Source of the DNA: Lycorma delicatula
Lineage: Eukaryota; Arthropoda; Insecta; Hemiptera; Fulgoridae
Reading direction: 5' to 3'
DNA length: 64,000 bases
Assembly: GCF_047948215.1 (NCBI RefSeq)
Contig: NC_134457.1
Coordinates: 85,887,398-85,951,397, forward strand
A program made the position numbers and the translations under genes. Below are positions 36,498 through 48,453 of the stretch, piece after piece; position 1 is the stretch's first letter, and each line of letters starts with the position of its first letter. Under the pieces are notes generated by a model that was given only the letters and a program-made list of their open reading frames with translations, had not been told where the DNA came from and did no database searches.

Positions 36498-38830
36498 ATG
36501 AGTACGAGTAGAGATCATGATAAAGATAGAAATTATTTAAGTGGTAACCAGAAATGAAAACGTGCCGAAAATAAAAAAGATATAGAAAGTCGTCAAAAAG
36601 ATAGTATTTTAAAATATTTTAAAACTGATAACGAAGAAAACAATCTGGCTATAGCTAGCATTAGCGTGCAAAATAAAGAAGAGTTACAAATTACATTAAA
36701 GAATTACCTTCATTACTGAATGAAGATGGAGCTATAAATGATAAAGATGATCAAGAAGATTTTTTTTCTTAGCGCAAACGGGGAAACTAAAGAATTATCA
36801 ACCATATTGGAAGACGATCCTAGAACATGGCCATCACATCCTTCTGAGAAAATCAGATTATTATTAATTAATAAAAACATTGTTCAAGTAACAAATTACG
36901 ATTTTCCCATAGATGAACTGGGTAGGAAAATATAATGTATCTTATTATACAGAAGTACAATTAAATAGAGAAAAAAATTTCAGAAACTGGTTTCTCTAAA
37001 AAAGATAAGGTATTAAAAAAGATAAGGTATTTTGTTTTTATTGCCATTTTTATGTTCTAACCAATTATCAAGATCATCTTTAGCATTAGTGCAGGAAGCA
37101 CCTTGGAACTCGCTTAAATCACTTAAACATTATATGGAGCTAAAAGACAATTGAGGATTTTCATTAAATACAATTAAATTCAGATGCAGAACATTGGCGT
37201 GAAGTTCTTAGAAGGATTATATTTTGTATACAATATTTAGATAAAAACAACGATGCACTTTAGGAACGAATCAGACAATTTTTACAAAAAATAATAATGA
37301 ATTTTTAGGTTTAATTGAATTAATTTCAAATTTCGATGGAAGAATGACAGAACATATAAGACGTATCAGAGATGAAGAAACAAACGGTCATTATTTAGGT
37401 TGGAAAATTCAAAAAGAGATAATTAATCTGTGGGTAAACAAAGATAAAAATGAAAATAAAAAAAATTAACTATTACACAGTACAGTTAGACTGTACTACC
37501 GATAAAAGTCGTATGGAACAATTGACTCTCATCGTTCGAATTGTAGAAATGCCTGACGAACAAGAACGAAATTAATAATTATTTTATTGGTTTTTCTCCT
37601 ATGGCGAAAAGTACAGGGTTTGATTTATCAAAGGAATTATGAAAACAACTTAAAACTTTAAATATTTCTTTTCTTTTTTTAACGATTGCCGTGGACAAGC
37701 TTATGAGAATGGGGCTAAAATGGTAGGCAAGATAAAAGACGTGCAAGCAAGGATTTTGAAAAAAATCCGACAGCATTTTTTATGTCATGTTCTGCGCACA
37801 ATTTAAATTTATTAATAGGTGATATGGCTTCCTCGGTTCCTATGGCTATGACATTTTTTGGAACACTTTCAAGACTGTATACACTATTTTCCAAGTCTAC
37901 TCACAGTTGGGCTATTTTAATGAAACATTTGACAAATTCAACTCTTAAATCCATTTTTATATACAAGATGGGAATGCCGAATAAATTCTGTGAAAACAGT
38001 TAGATTTGATTTAGACAAAATTATAACAACATTAGAAGAATTATATGACGTGATAGAGGACTCTAGTGTGAAAAGTGAAACATATTCCTTACTTGAGCGT
38101 GCAATTAATTTTGAATTTGTTTTATCTACAGTTATTTGGTATGAATTATTATTTGTAGTCAATACAATAAGTAAAACTGTACAAAAACCTAATTGTAACT
38201 TAAGTTTAGTAACTGAGCTATTAAAAGGTTTGATGGATTTTTTAAAAGAATTTAGAGAGAATGGTTTTTTAAAATCAAAAAGGGAAGAAAATAATTTGAA
38301 AAAACTAATATCTCAAACAAATTAAAAACCGTAAGAATAAAAAAAAAGGAAACGTTTATTTGGTTATGAAGGAGCAGGAGCAGATGAATGTGTAAATGAT
38401 CCAGAAAGAAACTTCTACAGAAATTATTTCTTAGCAATATAAAATCAAGCTATATCTTCATTACAAGAAAGATTTGAACAAATTGAAAATCATATTAATA
38501 TTTTCGGTTTTCTTTACAATATTTCACTATTACGAACAATGGAAGACGACCAACTTAAAACGTTTTGCTTGGATTTAGATTTAAAATTAAGGCAAGATGA
38601 TAATCGTGATATAAATGGAACCGATTTATGCGAAGAAATTAACTTTTTTTTCTATCTGTACTAATGCTGAAAATGCAACACCAGTACAGTGCTTGAATAT
38701 GCTGAGAAATACGCACGACTCTTTTCCAAATCTGGCCATTAGTTTCAGAATATTATTAATTCCGATTTCAACAGGATCAGCAGAACGAAGTTTTTCTAAA
38801 TTAAAACTAATTAAAAATTATTTACAGATA
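36498..38830 (+). pseudogene. hAT transposase (ZMYM1-like, DUF4371 / dimerisation domain), broken
   Basis: An ATG at 36,498 opens MSTSRDHDKDRNYLSGNQK followed by a stop, then SRQKDSILKYFK. Later come DDPRTWPSHPSEKIR and a TTF-type start (36,800-37,050), GLIELISNFDGRMTEHIRRI (about 37,310-37,370), GQAYENGAKMVGKIKDVQAR (37,690-37,755), FMSCSAHNLNLLIGDMASS (37,780-37,835) and FFGTLSRLYTLFSKSTHSW (37,855-37,910). The C-terminal hAT dimerisation motif ISTGSAERSFSKLKLIKNYL ends at 38,822. The set and order match zinc finger MYM-type protein 1-like hAT transposases. Several stops and frameshifts make it non-functional. A 17-bp direct repeat (AAAAAAGATAAGGTATT) lies near 36,997-37,030. Confidence 0.88.
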
Positions 38831-39058
38831 ATAATGTCATATACCAACCCCATAAAAGTTATGCCACATTCCAACCCCTACGGGATTGTTTTTAGAAAGG
38901 GCCCCGCAATTTCAGATTTGCCCCGAGCCTCGCAAAAGCTAGGGGCGGCCCTGCAATTAAGTATATACTATCTGTTCTCTAGGAACATTGGATATGTACG
39001 AGCTGAATATAATCGGCTTATAGAAGATAAAGCCCATTACCCATTAATTTAGTTTCGT

Positions 39059-39186
39059 TTTTTTTTTTTTTAGATGGGTCAATAGTAATGAAATTAACTT
39101 TTTTTAGTAGCGTGTGGAAAAATGCCATGTCTGACCGGGACTTGAATCCGGTGAAACCGCTGCAACTCCGCCACAGAGATCAGCTA
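39059..39186 (-). repeat. tRNA-derived SINE (family 1), diverged
   Basis: On the minus strand: GATCTCTGTGGCGGAGTTGC head, a B-box-like GGATTCAAGTCCC, GTCAGACATGGCATTTTTCC body, and an A-rich end (T run at 39,058-39,072). It is diverged from the copy at 0.9 kb. Confidence 0.65.
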
Positions 39187-39189
39187 AAA

Positions 39190-40930
39190 TCAATTTAATA
39201 TTTTACAACCAATTCTGAATTTACTCTCGTGTGAAACGATCAGTAGATACTATAAATCTATTATTTTTTAAATAACTAATCTTTTCTCGTTTTCCTTGTT
39301 CCTAGTATTTTTTGTTTTAATCAGCTTAAAAAAACGTAATAATTTTTTTAACTTATTAAGAAGTTAACATTTTAATAATTATTAAAATTATTCTCTTTTA
39401 ATAACCTGAATAAGAAAAAGTATGGATGAGTTAAATAAATAAAGTAAAATAATAAGACAAAAAAAAAAACAAGGTTCATTTTTAATGAAAATACGAATTA
39501 AATATTTCATCCCAGTGAAAGGAATGTATGTATAGTAACTCTTAGAAAATAATTACTTAGCAGCACATTGTATTATCAGTATCCTAACTATATCCATTGT
39601 AAAATGATTGGTAACTGGAAAACCGATAATCTAAAAGCACCCAACCGGGTTAGAATAATGAGAAAAGATGGGTTTTTATACAGTTAATAAAAAAAAAAAA
39701 AAATTTGAAGTTTCATACGGACGTAAATTCATGTTAGGAAGAAGTAGCCAATAAAGGATTTTCAGATTTAAAAAAAAAAATATCCACAATGATATTAAAC
39801 TGCAAAATTAAATAAAAAAACTAATACAGTATATAAATTAACAGTACCCACTATTTGTTATTTAATTTTGTCGGTTATACTTAAAACTCATCGACAAAGA
39901 TATTCTTCTAAGTTCAGTTTAAAAAATATAAAACAGAATAGATAAAATGCTATTATTAATCATATATGAACTGTCATTAAATTGAATAGTTCAAGAAGTT
40001 GTATGATAGAGATTTATTTTATGTGAACTAGTACATAGTAAAAAGTTACTTCCCTATGAAATGAATAATTACTGTTAAGTTACATATGTTATAGATACTA
40101 TTCAATTTAAAATTAATTCTATTTTCAGCTTCGTTAAACAATGCATTTAATTCATTTCGTAGACAGATTTAGATTAAGTTGAAATTGAATAAATTTAGAG
40201 CAACATGACTTCAAACAATTTATTAATAAATCTTCTTTATACTTGGCAGTTTTCAATAAAAACTTTTTCCTTCTACTTTAATTGAAAAATGATTTACTAA
40301 AGAAAATAAATCATTCAAACTTATTTTATAACATTTAATGAATATTTTTTTAAATGTTCAATCTATTTAAAAAAAATCCCTATTATGATTTTACTGTAGG
40401 TGTAAAGTTTTTAAGTAAATTCGAAGTAAATTCTTTATTCCATCGATATGTATTTGCTTTCCCATTATAAACGTTTTCAGGATAACTATACAAATAAATA
40501 TTTTATTCTATATCTATACATATTTTATATATATCACGTCAAAAATGGATATGTGTACTATTCCACTGATAAAAAAAAGAACTGCTACAACATTTTCCTG
40601 AAAGGATTAAGGGAAATCATGGTGAAACCTTGATTAGAGTAGCATCACAAAATAGAAAACTCAGTTATAAGATAAAAAATAGGTGTGATTAAAGTCCATA
40701 TTAATTTTCTAAATTATAAACACTTGAAATAATATAAAGAAATTATAAACACTTGAAAAATTATAAAATACATGAAGATAATAAATTTAAAATACAATCC
40801 ATAAATCAGAAGGCATAAAAATTATTTGAGCGAAAATTATATACATCGTTGAACTTGAAAATTCAAATTTTCAATCATTTTTATTTAGTATTATGTTTAA
40901 AATTTATGGAGAGTGTAATGTTTATTTAAA
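39190..40930. other. AT-rich intronic DNA, nothing recognised
   Basis: Contains poly-A runs and, near 40,710-40,760, a short direct duplication of AAATTATAAACACTTGAAA. No gene is supported; the frame at 40,448-40,633 is low complexity. Confidence 0.55.
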
Positions 40931-40964
40931 GGAAATTTTTTAATTATAATATAAATAAATTGGC

Positions 40965-41520
40965 GGGAAGATTTTATTTTCCCGTCTAGCGCTATAGCTT
41001 TAGAAGAGAAGTATTGTAATTCGTCCAATTTGGGCATATGCGGTTTTCACCGGATCTTGACGTTTTGACATCTAAGGAATCCAAAAATCGGGATAGAAAT
41101 TTTCCAGATGTTTGTATGTACAAACATACATGTTTGTTCGGTGTTGCACTCCATATATCTTAAGAACTACTGGACCGATTTTGACCAAACTTTGTAAGAT
41201 TACTTTTGAACATGGGGAATTGATTTCATTAAATTTTCAACTTAAAAAGTCAAGGGGGTGAGGCTGTACAGCAAGGTTACCCTCAGTATCTCCAGATTTC
41301 CCCTAATTAAGGCCTTATTTTTATTTTTCTTAGGCACATTTGTTAATTAAAAAATAATAATATTTGCAAAAAAAATTTTGCAAAATCGCACCCCCACCCC
41401 AAAAAATGATTTAAATAAATTAGAGTCCATCTCACCACAAGGAGCGCTAGTATAGCACTGACGTACAGTTGCTGTAGTCGTCTGTAGGTTATGACGTCAC
41501 AGGTGAGCGATATAATTAAG
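40965..41520 (+). repeat. Dispersed non-coding repeat (CCCGTCTA family)
   Basis: TTTTCCCGTCTAGCGCTATA, AGAGAAGTATTGTAATTCG and CTTAAGAACTACTGGACCGA are present. The first two are shared with the repeats at 16.2 kb and, in part, 33.8 kb. It includes a near-palindrome at ATGTTTGTATGTACAAACAT (41,119-41,138) and ends in GGTTATGACGTCACAGGTGA. No coding capacity. Confidence 0.45.
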
Positions 41521-41529
41521 CAAATGAAT

Positions 41530-42600
41530 AATTTTTAAGTGTAAAAAAGTATTTAAAGTAGCAGCTAGTATCTCCACATCTGCGCGAATGAAATACGGCA
41601 TGCGCGACGTTTTAGAATCATTGAATTAAATAAACAAAACATATTATATTTAAATAAAGTGATAAGTATTTTAAATTAAGTTGTGTGTGCAAGCTGTTCA
41701 TCAGAAAAAAACCGCGTCACAGAAAGTCCTACAACTGTGTTGTCAGATTTTTTTTGATTTTTCGGTAATTTATTAAAAATGACAAAAAAAGCATAATAAG
41801 GCTCTTTCTCGTAAGGCGATTTACTTTATGAGTTATGATTTAGTTGAAAAAAAGTTCTGTTGTCTGCTTTGATAGAGATTGATATTGTTATTTTAAAAGA
41901 ATAAGTAACTATTCTTTGTTATGTTAACATTTCGCATTTTCTAAATATCGGTCTGAATATATTAATAGCCGCCTAAAAATAATCTGATAATAATAATAAT
42001 TCTCAGTTTATAAGACATTAATAAAAATTATTTGAGCACAAATTTACTTACAAAATTAAATAGAGAAGCAAAAGTTTAAAATTAAAAAAAAAATCGTACA
42101 GTATTATTTAAAAATTCATTGGTAAGAATAATACTTTTTCTATAAAATAAAATCCTTTTACTTTTAAATTAATTGATAGAAATATCTTATGGTTCAGTAA
42201 ATTATTAAACATATAAAATTAAAATTAAATATTTTTAAAAGAAAAAATAAATTGTCTACGTGCATAATTTAACCCTATATTGCACGAATAATGTAATATT
42301 AAACAAAAAACTTTTCACTTATAAGGAAATCATATATCATGGAAAAATATTTTAATTTATTTTAATATTGTTTACAGATAATATTTTTCTTTTTAAGAAT
42401 AGTTTTTCCATTATAAATACATGCATTTTAACGTTAACAGTATACTGTTCCTTTATAAACCTTATTATAAATTAATATTTCTTTTAAATTATTTTTCTTT
42501 AGATTTAAAATGTCTATAATAAATAATTATTATTGTTTCATTATATAATAATTATAATTTTTTAATATTTAGTCTTTTATAAAAATTAATAGTTGATAAA
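41530..42600. other. AT-rich intronic DNA, nothing recognised
   Basis: No open frames, motifs or repeats supported. Confidence 0.6.
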
Positions 42601-42611
42601 ATTAAAATTTA

Positions 42612-42790
42612 TTATTTATTATAATAGATTTTTGTTCATCCAAAGTCAAACATACACCAGATGTATAAACACGATCAAACATATCATCACCAGGCAAGTA
42701 AAACTGAACATCTCCATACTTAATATTAAAATACTTAATTAAAAAATGTGTTTGATTTGAAATTCTTTTACTTTATGTAATACTTTTTTG
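42612..42790 (-). pseudogene. Unrecognised coding-like remnant
   Basis: A minus-strand frame reads HFLIKYFNIKYGDVQFYLPG, then DDMFDRVYTSGVCLTLDEQK and SIIINNKF before a stop. A frameshift near 42,745 would add LHKVKEFQIKHIF. The residue mix looks protein-like, unlike the surrounding DNA, but I do not recognise the family. There is no canonical acceptor or donor in frame, so a host exon is unlikely; a decayed mobile or viral remnant is possible. Confidence 0.3.
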
Positions 42791-43513
42791 TAATGATTTC
42801 CTTATTTATTTATTATTTAATAAAATTGTTCAATAACTTAAAATTGTTAAAATTTACAAAAAACGTTTTTCTTGTCTCATGAAAAACTTGCTATGATGGA
42901 TATGTTTGTTTTTGCTTAAATGTTTCTTATTGGCATAATGTCTAGAAACAATAAATACAAATGTTTATGAAGTTGTAAGTATTTTTTCCCCTCCCTCCAG
43001 GAACCAGATCCTCAATTAAGCATGAACACGGTTCCGGGAGGTGCCTTTGCCTCTAGTCGCCAGACGAGGGAAATGTCAGGCCCGGCTATGCCGTTCCCGG
43101 CCAACATCACTCAGCAACCGGGTCCTTTCTGCTTCGCCTCTAACGGGGACACCCCCGAAGGGACGGCCCCGCTGGGACTCAGTCTATTAGCTCAGGGGCT
43201 CGAGAGTCCCCGCACTTCATCATCGTCGTCCATCCGTGCAAGCACGGGCGAACGGCAGCTCCGTACGGAGCTGTCCCTCACCTCCATCCATCGCGATATT
43301 TCAGTTGCAGTATTCCCGACACAAACCCTGTTACATTATCGAAGTCCACCGAACTTCGTAACATCGTTCCAACGACGGTCCCCACTTCGAGATGCCCAGT
43401 TACAGCAGTACAGTCTCAGCGTTCCTCGTCCCACCGCGGGCACTGCAATATCACGTGTTTTCCGGCGTGTCTTACTTCCGTCAGTAGGAGCAGAAGAGGT
43501 CTTCAGCTCTTCT

Positions 43514-43860
43514 TCATCCACACAGGTATGAACGAAAGACCCCATGGCCGGTCAAGAATTTTGTCAGCCAGAATCCCAGTTTGCCAAACTTCCTCTCGGC
43601 CCACGGCTCAATGTGCGCGATCAAACGATGCGTCCACGAAAAGAAGGTGGACGCATCCCACCTGGCTTGCCAATCCCTGTAGACAGTTCTGTTGACATCG
43701 ATCTTAGACACACCCTGATAAATTTGCGCACTAGCCGCCACCAGCTACTGAAGTGGCGCCATCCCAGTCAACACCAGTACCGCCTCAGTCGAAACAGAAG
43801 CGTATGCCGACGCCACCTTAAGAGCCATACGGCGTTTTATTAATAAGGCAGATGTGCCTG
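43514..43860 (-). pseudogene. R1-like C-terminal segment
   Basis: The frame at 43,514-43,741 reads DWQARWDAS, WTHRLIAHIEPWAERKFGKL, FWLTKFLTGHGVFRSYL, the same W..RW, RLI..I..W, LT.(F/Y)LTGHG.F..YL pattern as the nested R1 copy at 35.3 kb (there PDLQAWLSRRHGDM and YTGHGNFNNYL). The Cys/His tail is decayed. The long plus-strand frame at 43,022-43,531 is only antisense of this element. Confidence 0.8.
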
Positions 43861-43903
43861 TACGAAGTGGGCGCCTCCACCATGCCAGGTTTCTTTACCA
43901 AGA

Positions 43904-44463
43904 CTAACCTCGACCACTTCCAATCTTCCGGAAAGAAACCACGCGCAGCATGGTATTAAATACTCGGCAGACCTCCGCCGGTGTCTCCCCCACTAAGATG
44001 CGGACTACTTCGACTGGTATGCCATCCGGGCCAGGACTCTTGTGCAGTCTCATCCGTCTACTGGCCCGGATTAGCTCCTCGATCCGAAAGGGCGGAATGT
44101 CATCAACCACTATCTCTTCCCGTAGGAGGTCTTCACCATTAGAGAACAGCGCTCTCACGCTCCCGCACCTGCTCCTCTGTCAGAACCGGCAGCGATTTGC
44201 CAAACCTTCCAGCCGCAACCCAGTATCCCAGCTCCGCGGTTCTCCAACAATACTGTCGCACAGTACCCTCCAACACTCAGGCGAAGAGGACAGTACCCTC
44301 CATTAAACAGGCGAAGAGGAGTCTTCGCCTGTTTAATGGCATATCTGAGAGCCATTAGATACTCTCGTCGTAAATGCTCGGAGCGTACAGGGTCCCGTCC
44401 TCTACTACGCTTGTAGGCCTTCCTCCTGGTCCATGATCGCTTGTGCAACCTGTTAATTTCCAC
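43904..44463 (-). pseudogene. R1-like linker and start of RT domain
   Basis: MEINRLHKRSWTRRKAYKRS begins the linker; from 44,158 a second frame reads PPFRIEELIRASRRMRLHKS then PGPDGIPVEVVRIL, the KSPGPDGIP entry motif of LINE reverse transcriptases. The RT ends here; catalytic motifs are deleted. A 30-bp tandem repeat and an 18-bp-arm hairpin are inserted at 44,261-44,339. Confidence 0.78.
44261..44339. repeat. 30-bp tandem duplication followed by 18-bp-arm hairpin
   Basis: CAGTACCCTCCAACACTCAG GCGAAGAGGA (44,261-44,290) is repeated with changes at 44,291-44,320. The arm 44,300-44,317 then pairs perfectly with 44,322-44,339 (CCATTAAACAGGCGAAGA with TCTTCGCCTGTTTAATGG) around GGAG. Together it looks like a compound template-switch scar inside the retrotransposon. 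Confidence 0.9.
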
Positions 44464-44639
44464 ACTCCATCAATAAACGTGCCGTCGCCTCGGTTGGGTG
44501 TAAGTCACCCGAGAAAATAGTAAATAGTAGAAAGTAGTAGTCTACACTCGTCCGCTACTGTCTCTGTAAACTCCTAAGGAAACTCATCTTTGATCTCCCG
44601 AGTTTTCAATTTTCCGGGAGAACTCGATGCAGCCTACTT

Positions 44640-45400
44640 TGGAGCTGATTATTCTCGCCGGAGTGTCAATTCTGTGCCTTTCAGGTAATCAAACATTATT
44701 AGCCTATGATCTGATAGACATTCCTTCTCCAGCAGCTTCCAGTTACAATAGTCGCCAACACGATCCTTCGTAACTAATGCCAAGTCTATGGCCGATCTCG
44801 ATTCCGCCCCGTTGGAACGTGTCGCCGTCTCCTTTAATGCAGCTGAGACCCAGCAGACTCACCCGCTTACTCAGGTAAAGGCCCCTAATCGACGCTATTC
44901 GACCAGCAAATTGGGAGGACTTGGCGTTAAAGTACCCCACCATCAGTACACTCCTGCTCTTATTCCTGCTGACTTTTTCACTAAGATCGTCCAAAAATGT
45001 AAGGAAATTCTCTATGTCGGTGTTGGGCGAGTGGTAGCAGCTTTGAACCACCAAGCCAGCCCATACAAAGCCTCTCTATGATCCCCAGCCGACTACTGGC
45101 ACACTAGCCGATGGGAGGCCAATAGCCGCCCCGGAAGTCCGACCCACCATCCAGAGAGGTTCCCCCACCATCGCCTTGTTCGGCTCAGATACCAGGATCA
45201 CGTCTACCGCCTCTCGCTGAGCCACCTCCCAGCACAGATCCATGGCCTGTCTACACCTGTTTGCACTGAATTGGAGGAACCTCATTTCGTTGTCGGACAT
45301 CCTCTGGCTTGGTGGCCCTCCATACCACACAGCGCACAACATGCCACCTCCGTGCATCGCTCCTGCCAGTGACCCGGTTTCCCACACGTGAAGCATAAAT
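44640..45400 (-). pseudogene. R1-like endonuclease domain, frameshifted
   Basis: From 45,290: LQFSANRCRQAMDLCWEVAQ, then VDVILVSEPNKAMVGEPLW (catalytic Glu in SEPN) and SVPVVGWGS. In a second frame from 45,054: VVQSCYHSPNTDIENFLTFL, RSVLMVGYFNAKSSQFAG (catalytic Asn in GYFNA; normally GDFNA, so Asp is Tyr here). Then GGIEIDLALVT-like and LSDHRLIMF near 44,700. The motif order matches R1 endonucleases that nick target DNA. Confidence 0.78.
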
Positions 45401-45590
45401 CAGTACTATCCGGGCCCGAGCAACGAGACGTGACATGCTCCACCTCCCAGTATGGAAAACAACTGTCTTCCACCTCCCTAATGTAGGCACGACAGGGACC
45501 CAGCCAATCTTGTTGCGTTCATCAGTCAGCTTCTTAGCCACAAGTTGGCTAGTAATGACCGTGGTGTTTTTTGTGTGTCCGTATGCCAAT
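45251..45590 (-). pseudogene. Gag-like C-terminus with CCHC zinc knuckles
   Basis: One frame gives TSQLVAKKLTDERNKIGWVP, then a frameshift leads into the frame 45,282-45,473 with CFPYWEVEHVTSRC, CFTCGKPGHWQERC and CALCGMEGHQARGC. The last two are intact C-x2-C-x4-H-x4-C knuckles; in the first the second Cys is Tyr. Three such knuckles at the end of ORF1 are usual for R1-clade elements, where they bind element RNA. Confidence 0.8.
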
Positions 45591-47235
45591 CAGTATTTGT
45601 GTTGCAACTCTGTGCTTAATACCAGTACATTCACAATATTATCACTGCACACTATAATTACTGTCATTAATGAAAGAAAAAAACAAAAATTGAAAATATG
45701 TTTCCCATCTTTCCCACAATTAGGATACAATCTTCTTTGCAGAGTGATAATGTTTTTGTCATCCAGTAGGTTCTAAATTCTACAACTACACAATTTGTTA
45801 AGCTAGTAAATACTTATAAGAATTTAAAAATTCAACTCAATGTCAAGACACTGTGCTCTGAAGTGTTTTAAATGCTACTTAAAAACAACTCAAATGATAA
45901 TATTCTGAACTATTCGAATAAAGAAAAGTTTCTTTTAATATTAAATTTTTAGCTCTCTGTGCCTAAAATAAATTCTGAAATTTTTTTCATTCTTACATAT
46001 CCTTATATAAAAAAAAGTTTTTTGTGATGAAAAAGTAAAAATTTAGAAACACTAAAAAAAGCTGATTTTTTACTTGTGAAGGTATATTAATAAGTAAATT
46101 TCTGAGATCCACCACCACCAAACATTCTGCATTTGAACCTAAGCATGTAGATTTATCTTTTTTAATGTCAAATTTATCTATTCTAATTAAAACTGATTAG
46201 AAAATCAGTGATGAATTAGAAAAAAAAAATAAAAAAAATTCAAATTAATCGAATAAAAGTTTTAAAGGTTAGTGCTACTTTTTAAACTATTACTTTTAGT
46301 ATTGTACAGGATATCTCCACCTCTTATGATATGGTTTGAAAATATTTCCAACTTGACAAAGCCTTATTAAAAAAATAAAAATTAATTTCATAGATTTCAA
46401 AACCAGGAAACTTAAAAAAAACAGCAGATTTTTAGCGATACTAGTGGCTTTTAAATTAAACAAAAAGTATGATTTCTTGAATTATAATATTATGATTTTT
46501 ACAATTTTTATAATAAATATGTTTCAAATTTTCATGAAGTTCAACCTTGTTTGAGTTACAGCACATCTCAGTGTCAACCCAAATACTTCAACTGATCTTT
46601 AAAAACAATTTATAATCAAGTTACATAATATATAAGCTACCACAACAAATTTCATGATTTTAAGGTACATCATTTGTGAGATACAAAGAAAAATAGATGA
46701 TAACAAACATATATACATATACTGTATATTAACAGATTTTGTAATATTAATTTTCATATTTCTGTATTCAGACAATTAAAATCTTTGAGAAACACAAGAT
46801 TTCAGATGGAGTTCATATTTTTATATCAATAGACTTTTCCTGTGCAATACTTATAATCTCTGAGCCGGGGTAATGTTATTTTGAGATAAAACTGTCAACC
46901 TTATCCTAATTTATACATGGTAAAAATATTGATAGTCTATTTTATTTATTTATTATTATTTTTAAAGATTAATTTTTCCAATTAAGGTAGTTTATTGGAA
47001 TTTTACATTAACCTAATTGCAATTACCATGTTGTTCTATATCTATAAGGATTGAATAGTTCATAAATAGAACACTGGATCCTAAAGAAACGTTCTAAGTA
47101 AGTCAATCTTACAACTTAATTGCTTAGAATTAATAACCTAATGGATGGTTCACTTTCTACCTCACTAAACGCAAACGATTATTTTATCAATGAAGAGGAA
47201 ATAACTTGTATTATGCACTTCTAATGAAGAGCTCT

Positions 47236-47273
47236 GTCATCACTATTTATTAATAGTAATAAATAGTGATGAC
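47236..47273. repeat. Perfect hairpin, 17-bp arms, 4-nt loop
   Basis: GTCATCACTATTTATTA pairs with TAATAAATAGTGATGAC around ATAG; the arms extend four more bases outward with one mismatch (CTCT / TGAG side). Confidence 0.92.
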
Positions 47274-48409
47274 TGAGAACTGAGAGATAATCACAATATT
47301 AACACAGGCTCATAAATAGAATTTTAAAAGTAGAATTAAGTTAAAGTTTGGATGAAATTAAAACCCAAAATAATATTAAAATTCAGTGGAAGATCTTTAA
47401 TTATTCAGTGATTACAACAGAAATTAACAACTAATTTTTATTAATTAATGGGTTATGTTATCAACAATTCAACTTAATATTATGAAATTATAAATGTTAT
47501 TAGTTGTGAAAACTCCTAGTAAAACATTTAAATGGTAAATTAAGGTAATATTTAAAATAATGTAACCAGACACCACACAAGTAATTTTACTAACTTCTGT
47601 TCACTGCCACCATGACCTGAAGAGAAAAATTTATTAATCGTATCAGGTTAATAAAAACAACTTATATGACAAATCCGAAATAAAAAAAAAATATTAGAAT
47701 TTAGAAATTCCTCTAATTATTATCAATTAAATATGCTTACTACAATCTGTTCAACAAAGATGATGCCCGAAATCACAAAGCTCATTAGTGGATGTTAAAA
47801 AGAATCTGATGTATGATGTAATTTAAACCATGTTCATTTTATAAGTTTATGGTAAACATGTTTTAAATGTTATTAGGACCATCAGAATGAAACCTGATGG
47901 TTCTGCAACATCTGGAGTAACAACCTGGTAATTCAAGAGTGTAAAGTTAAAGTAAAATGCAAGTGATCATTTAATCGATCTCTACTTTGAATCAGAATTA
48001 CCAAAGTTAAGAATGCAGTACAGTTTACTGTATAACATCTTACAGATTTGCATAATCATAATGGTGTATCTAATTTAAATAAACAGTAAATAAATATAAG
48101 GAGAACAGTAATGCATATTAATCCATTTTTCAAGTAAGTTTATTTGTAACAATGTATGTCTAGCAAAGTAAAAATAAAAATAAAAAAATTACTTATTTGG
48201 TGATATTTTTCAATATATATTGTTAAAATGTAGTACAAAACTTTGGTCTTTTTCAAACACTTTAGAGCAAAAAAAAAGTTTAACTACTGTCATTAAGTTT
48301 CATTAAGGTAATAAAATAAAAACAAAATATATAGAACAGAAGTGTTAAGAGCATGTGGAGAATCTTCTGTAGCTGAATATATTAGAAAATCCAGCTTCAC
48401 CGAGCTACA

Positions 48410-48453
48410 TAAATACAAAGGGTGTAGAAAGATTTCTACACCCTTTGTATTTA
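48410..48453. repeat. Perfect hairpin, 21-bp arms, 2-nt loop
   Basis: The arm at 48,410-48,430 (core ACAAAGGGTGTAGAAA) is mirrored without mismatch at 48,433-48,453, separated only by GA. Confidence 0.95.

Larger units (their letters stand above)
34706..38953 (+). mobile_element. hAT-superfamily DNA transposon (ZMYM1-like) with 8-bp TSD
   Basis: The element starts CATAGCCGCCTCTAG and the reverse complement of its end starts CAGGGCCGCCCCTAG, imperfect terminal inverted repeats of the hAT type. Perfect CAATTAAG copies flank it at 34,698-34,705 and 38,954-38,961; an 8-bp duplication is diagnostic for hAT. It carries a broken plus-strand transposase gene and is interrupted by an R1-clade retrotransposon at 35,105-36,089. 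Without that insertion it is about 3.25 kb. It lies antisense to the AKHR-like gene. Confidence 0.9.
42988..45600 (-). mobile_element. R1-like non-LTR retrotransposon, internally deleted, GC-rich
   Basis: A strikingly GC-rich island in AT-rich DNA. On the minus strand it holds gag-type zinc knuckles, an AP-like endonuclease, the start of an RT domain, and the C-terminal R1-type segment, and ends GGAGGGAGGGGAAAAAA at 42,982-42,998. The central RT with the FADD motif is missing between about 43,860 and 43,900, so a deletion joined RT start to C-terminus. The 5' gag half is also absent. I found no convincing target-site duplication. It is in the sense orientation of the AKHR-like gene. Confidence 0.85.

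Noticed and set aside
42612..42790. Additional receptor exon
   Set aside because: No similarity to GPCR transmembrane segments, no in-frame splice sites, and the receptor exons already join directly.
43022..43531. 169-codon plus-strand open frame
   Set aside because: It is the antisense of the GC-rich 3' part of the R1-like element; composition is Ser/Pro/Thr-rich with no motif.
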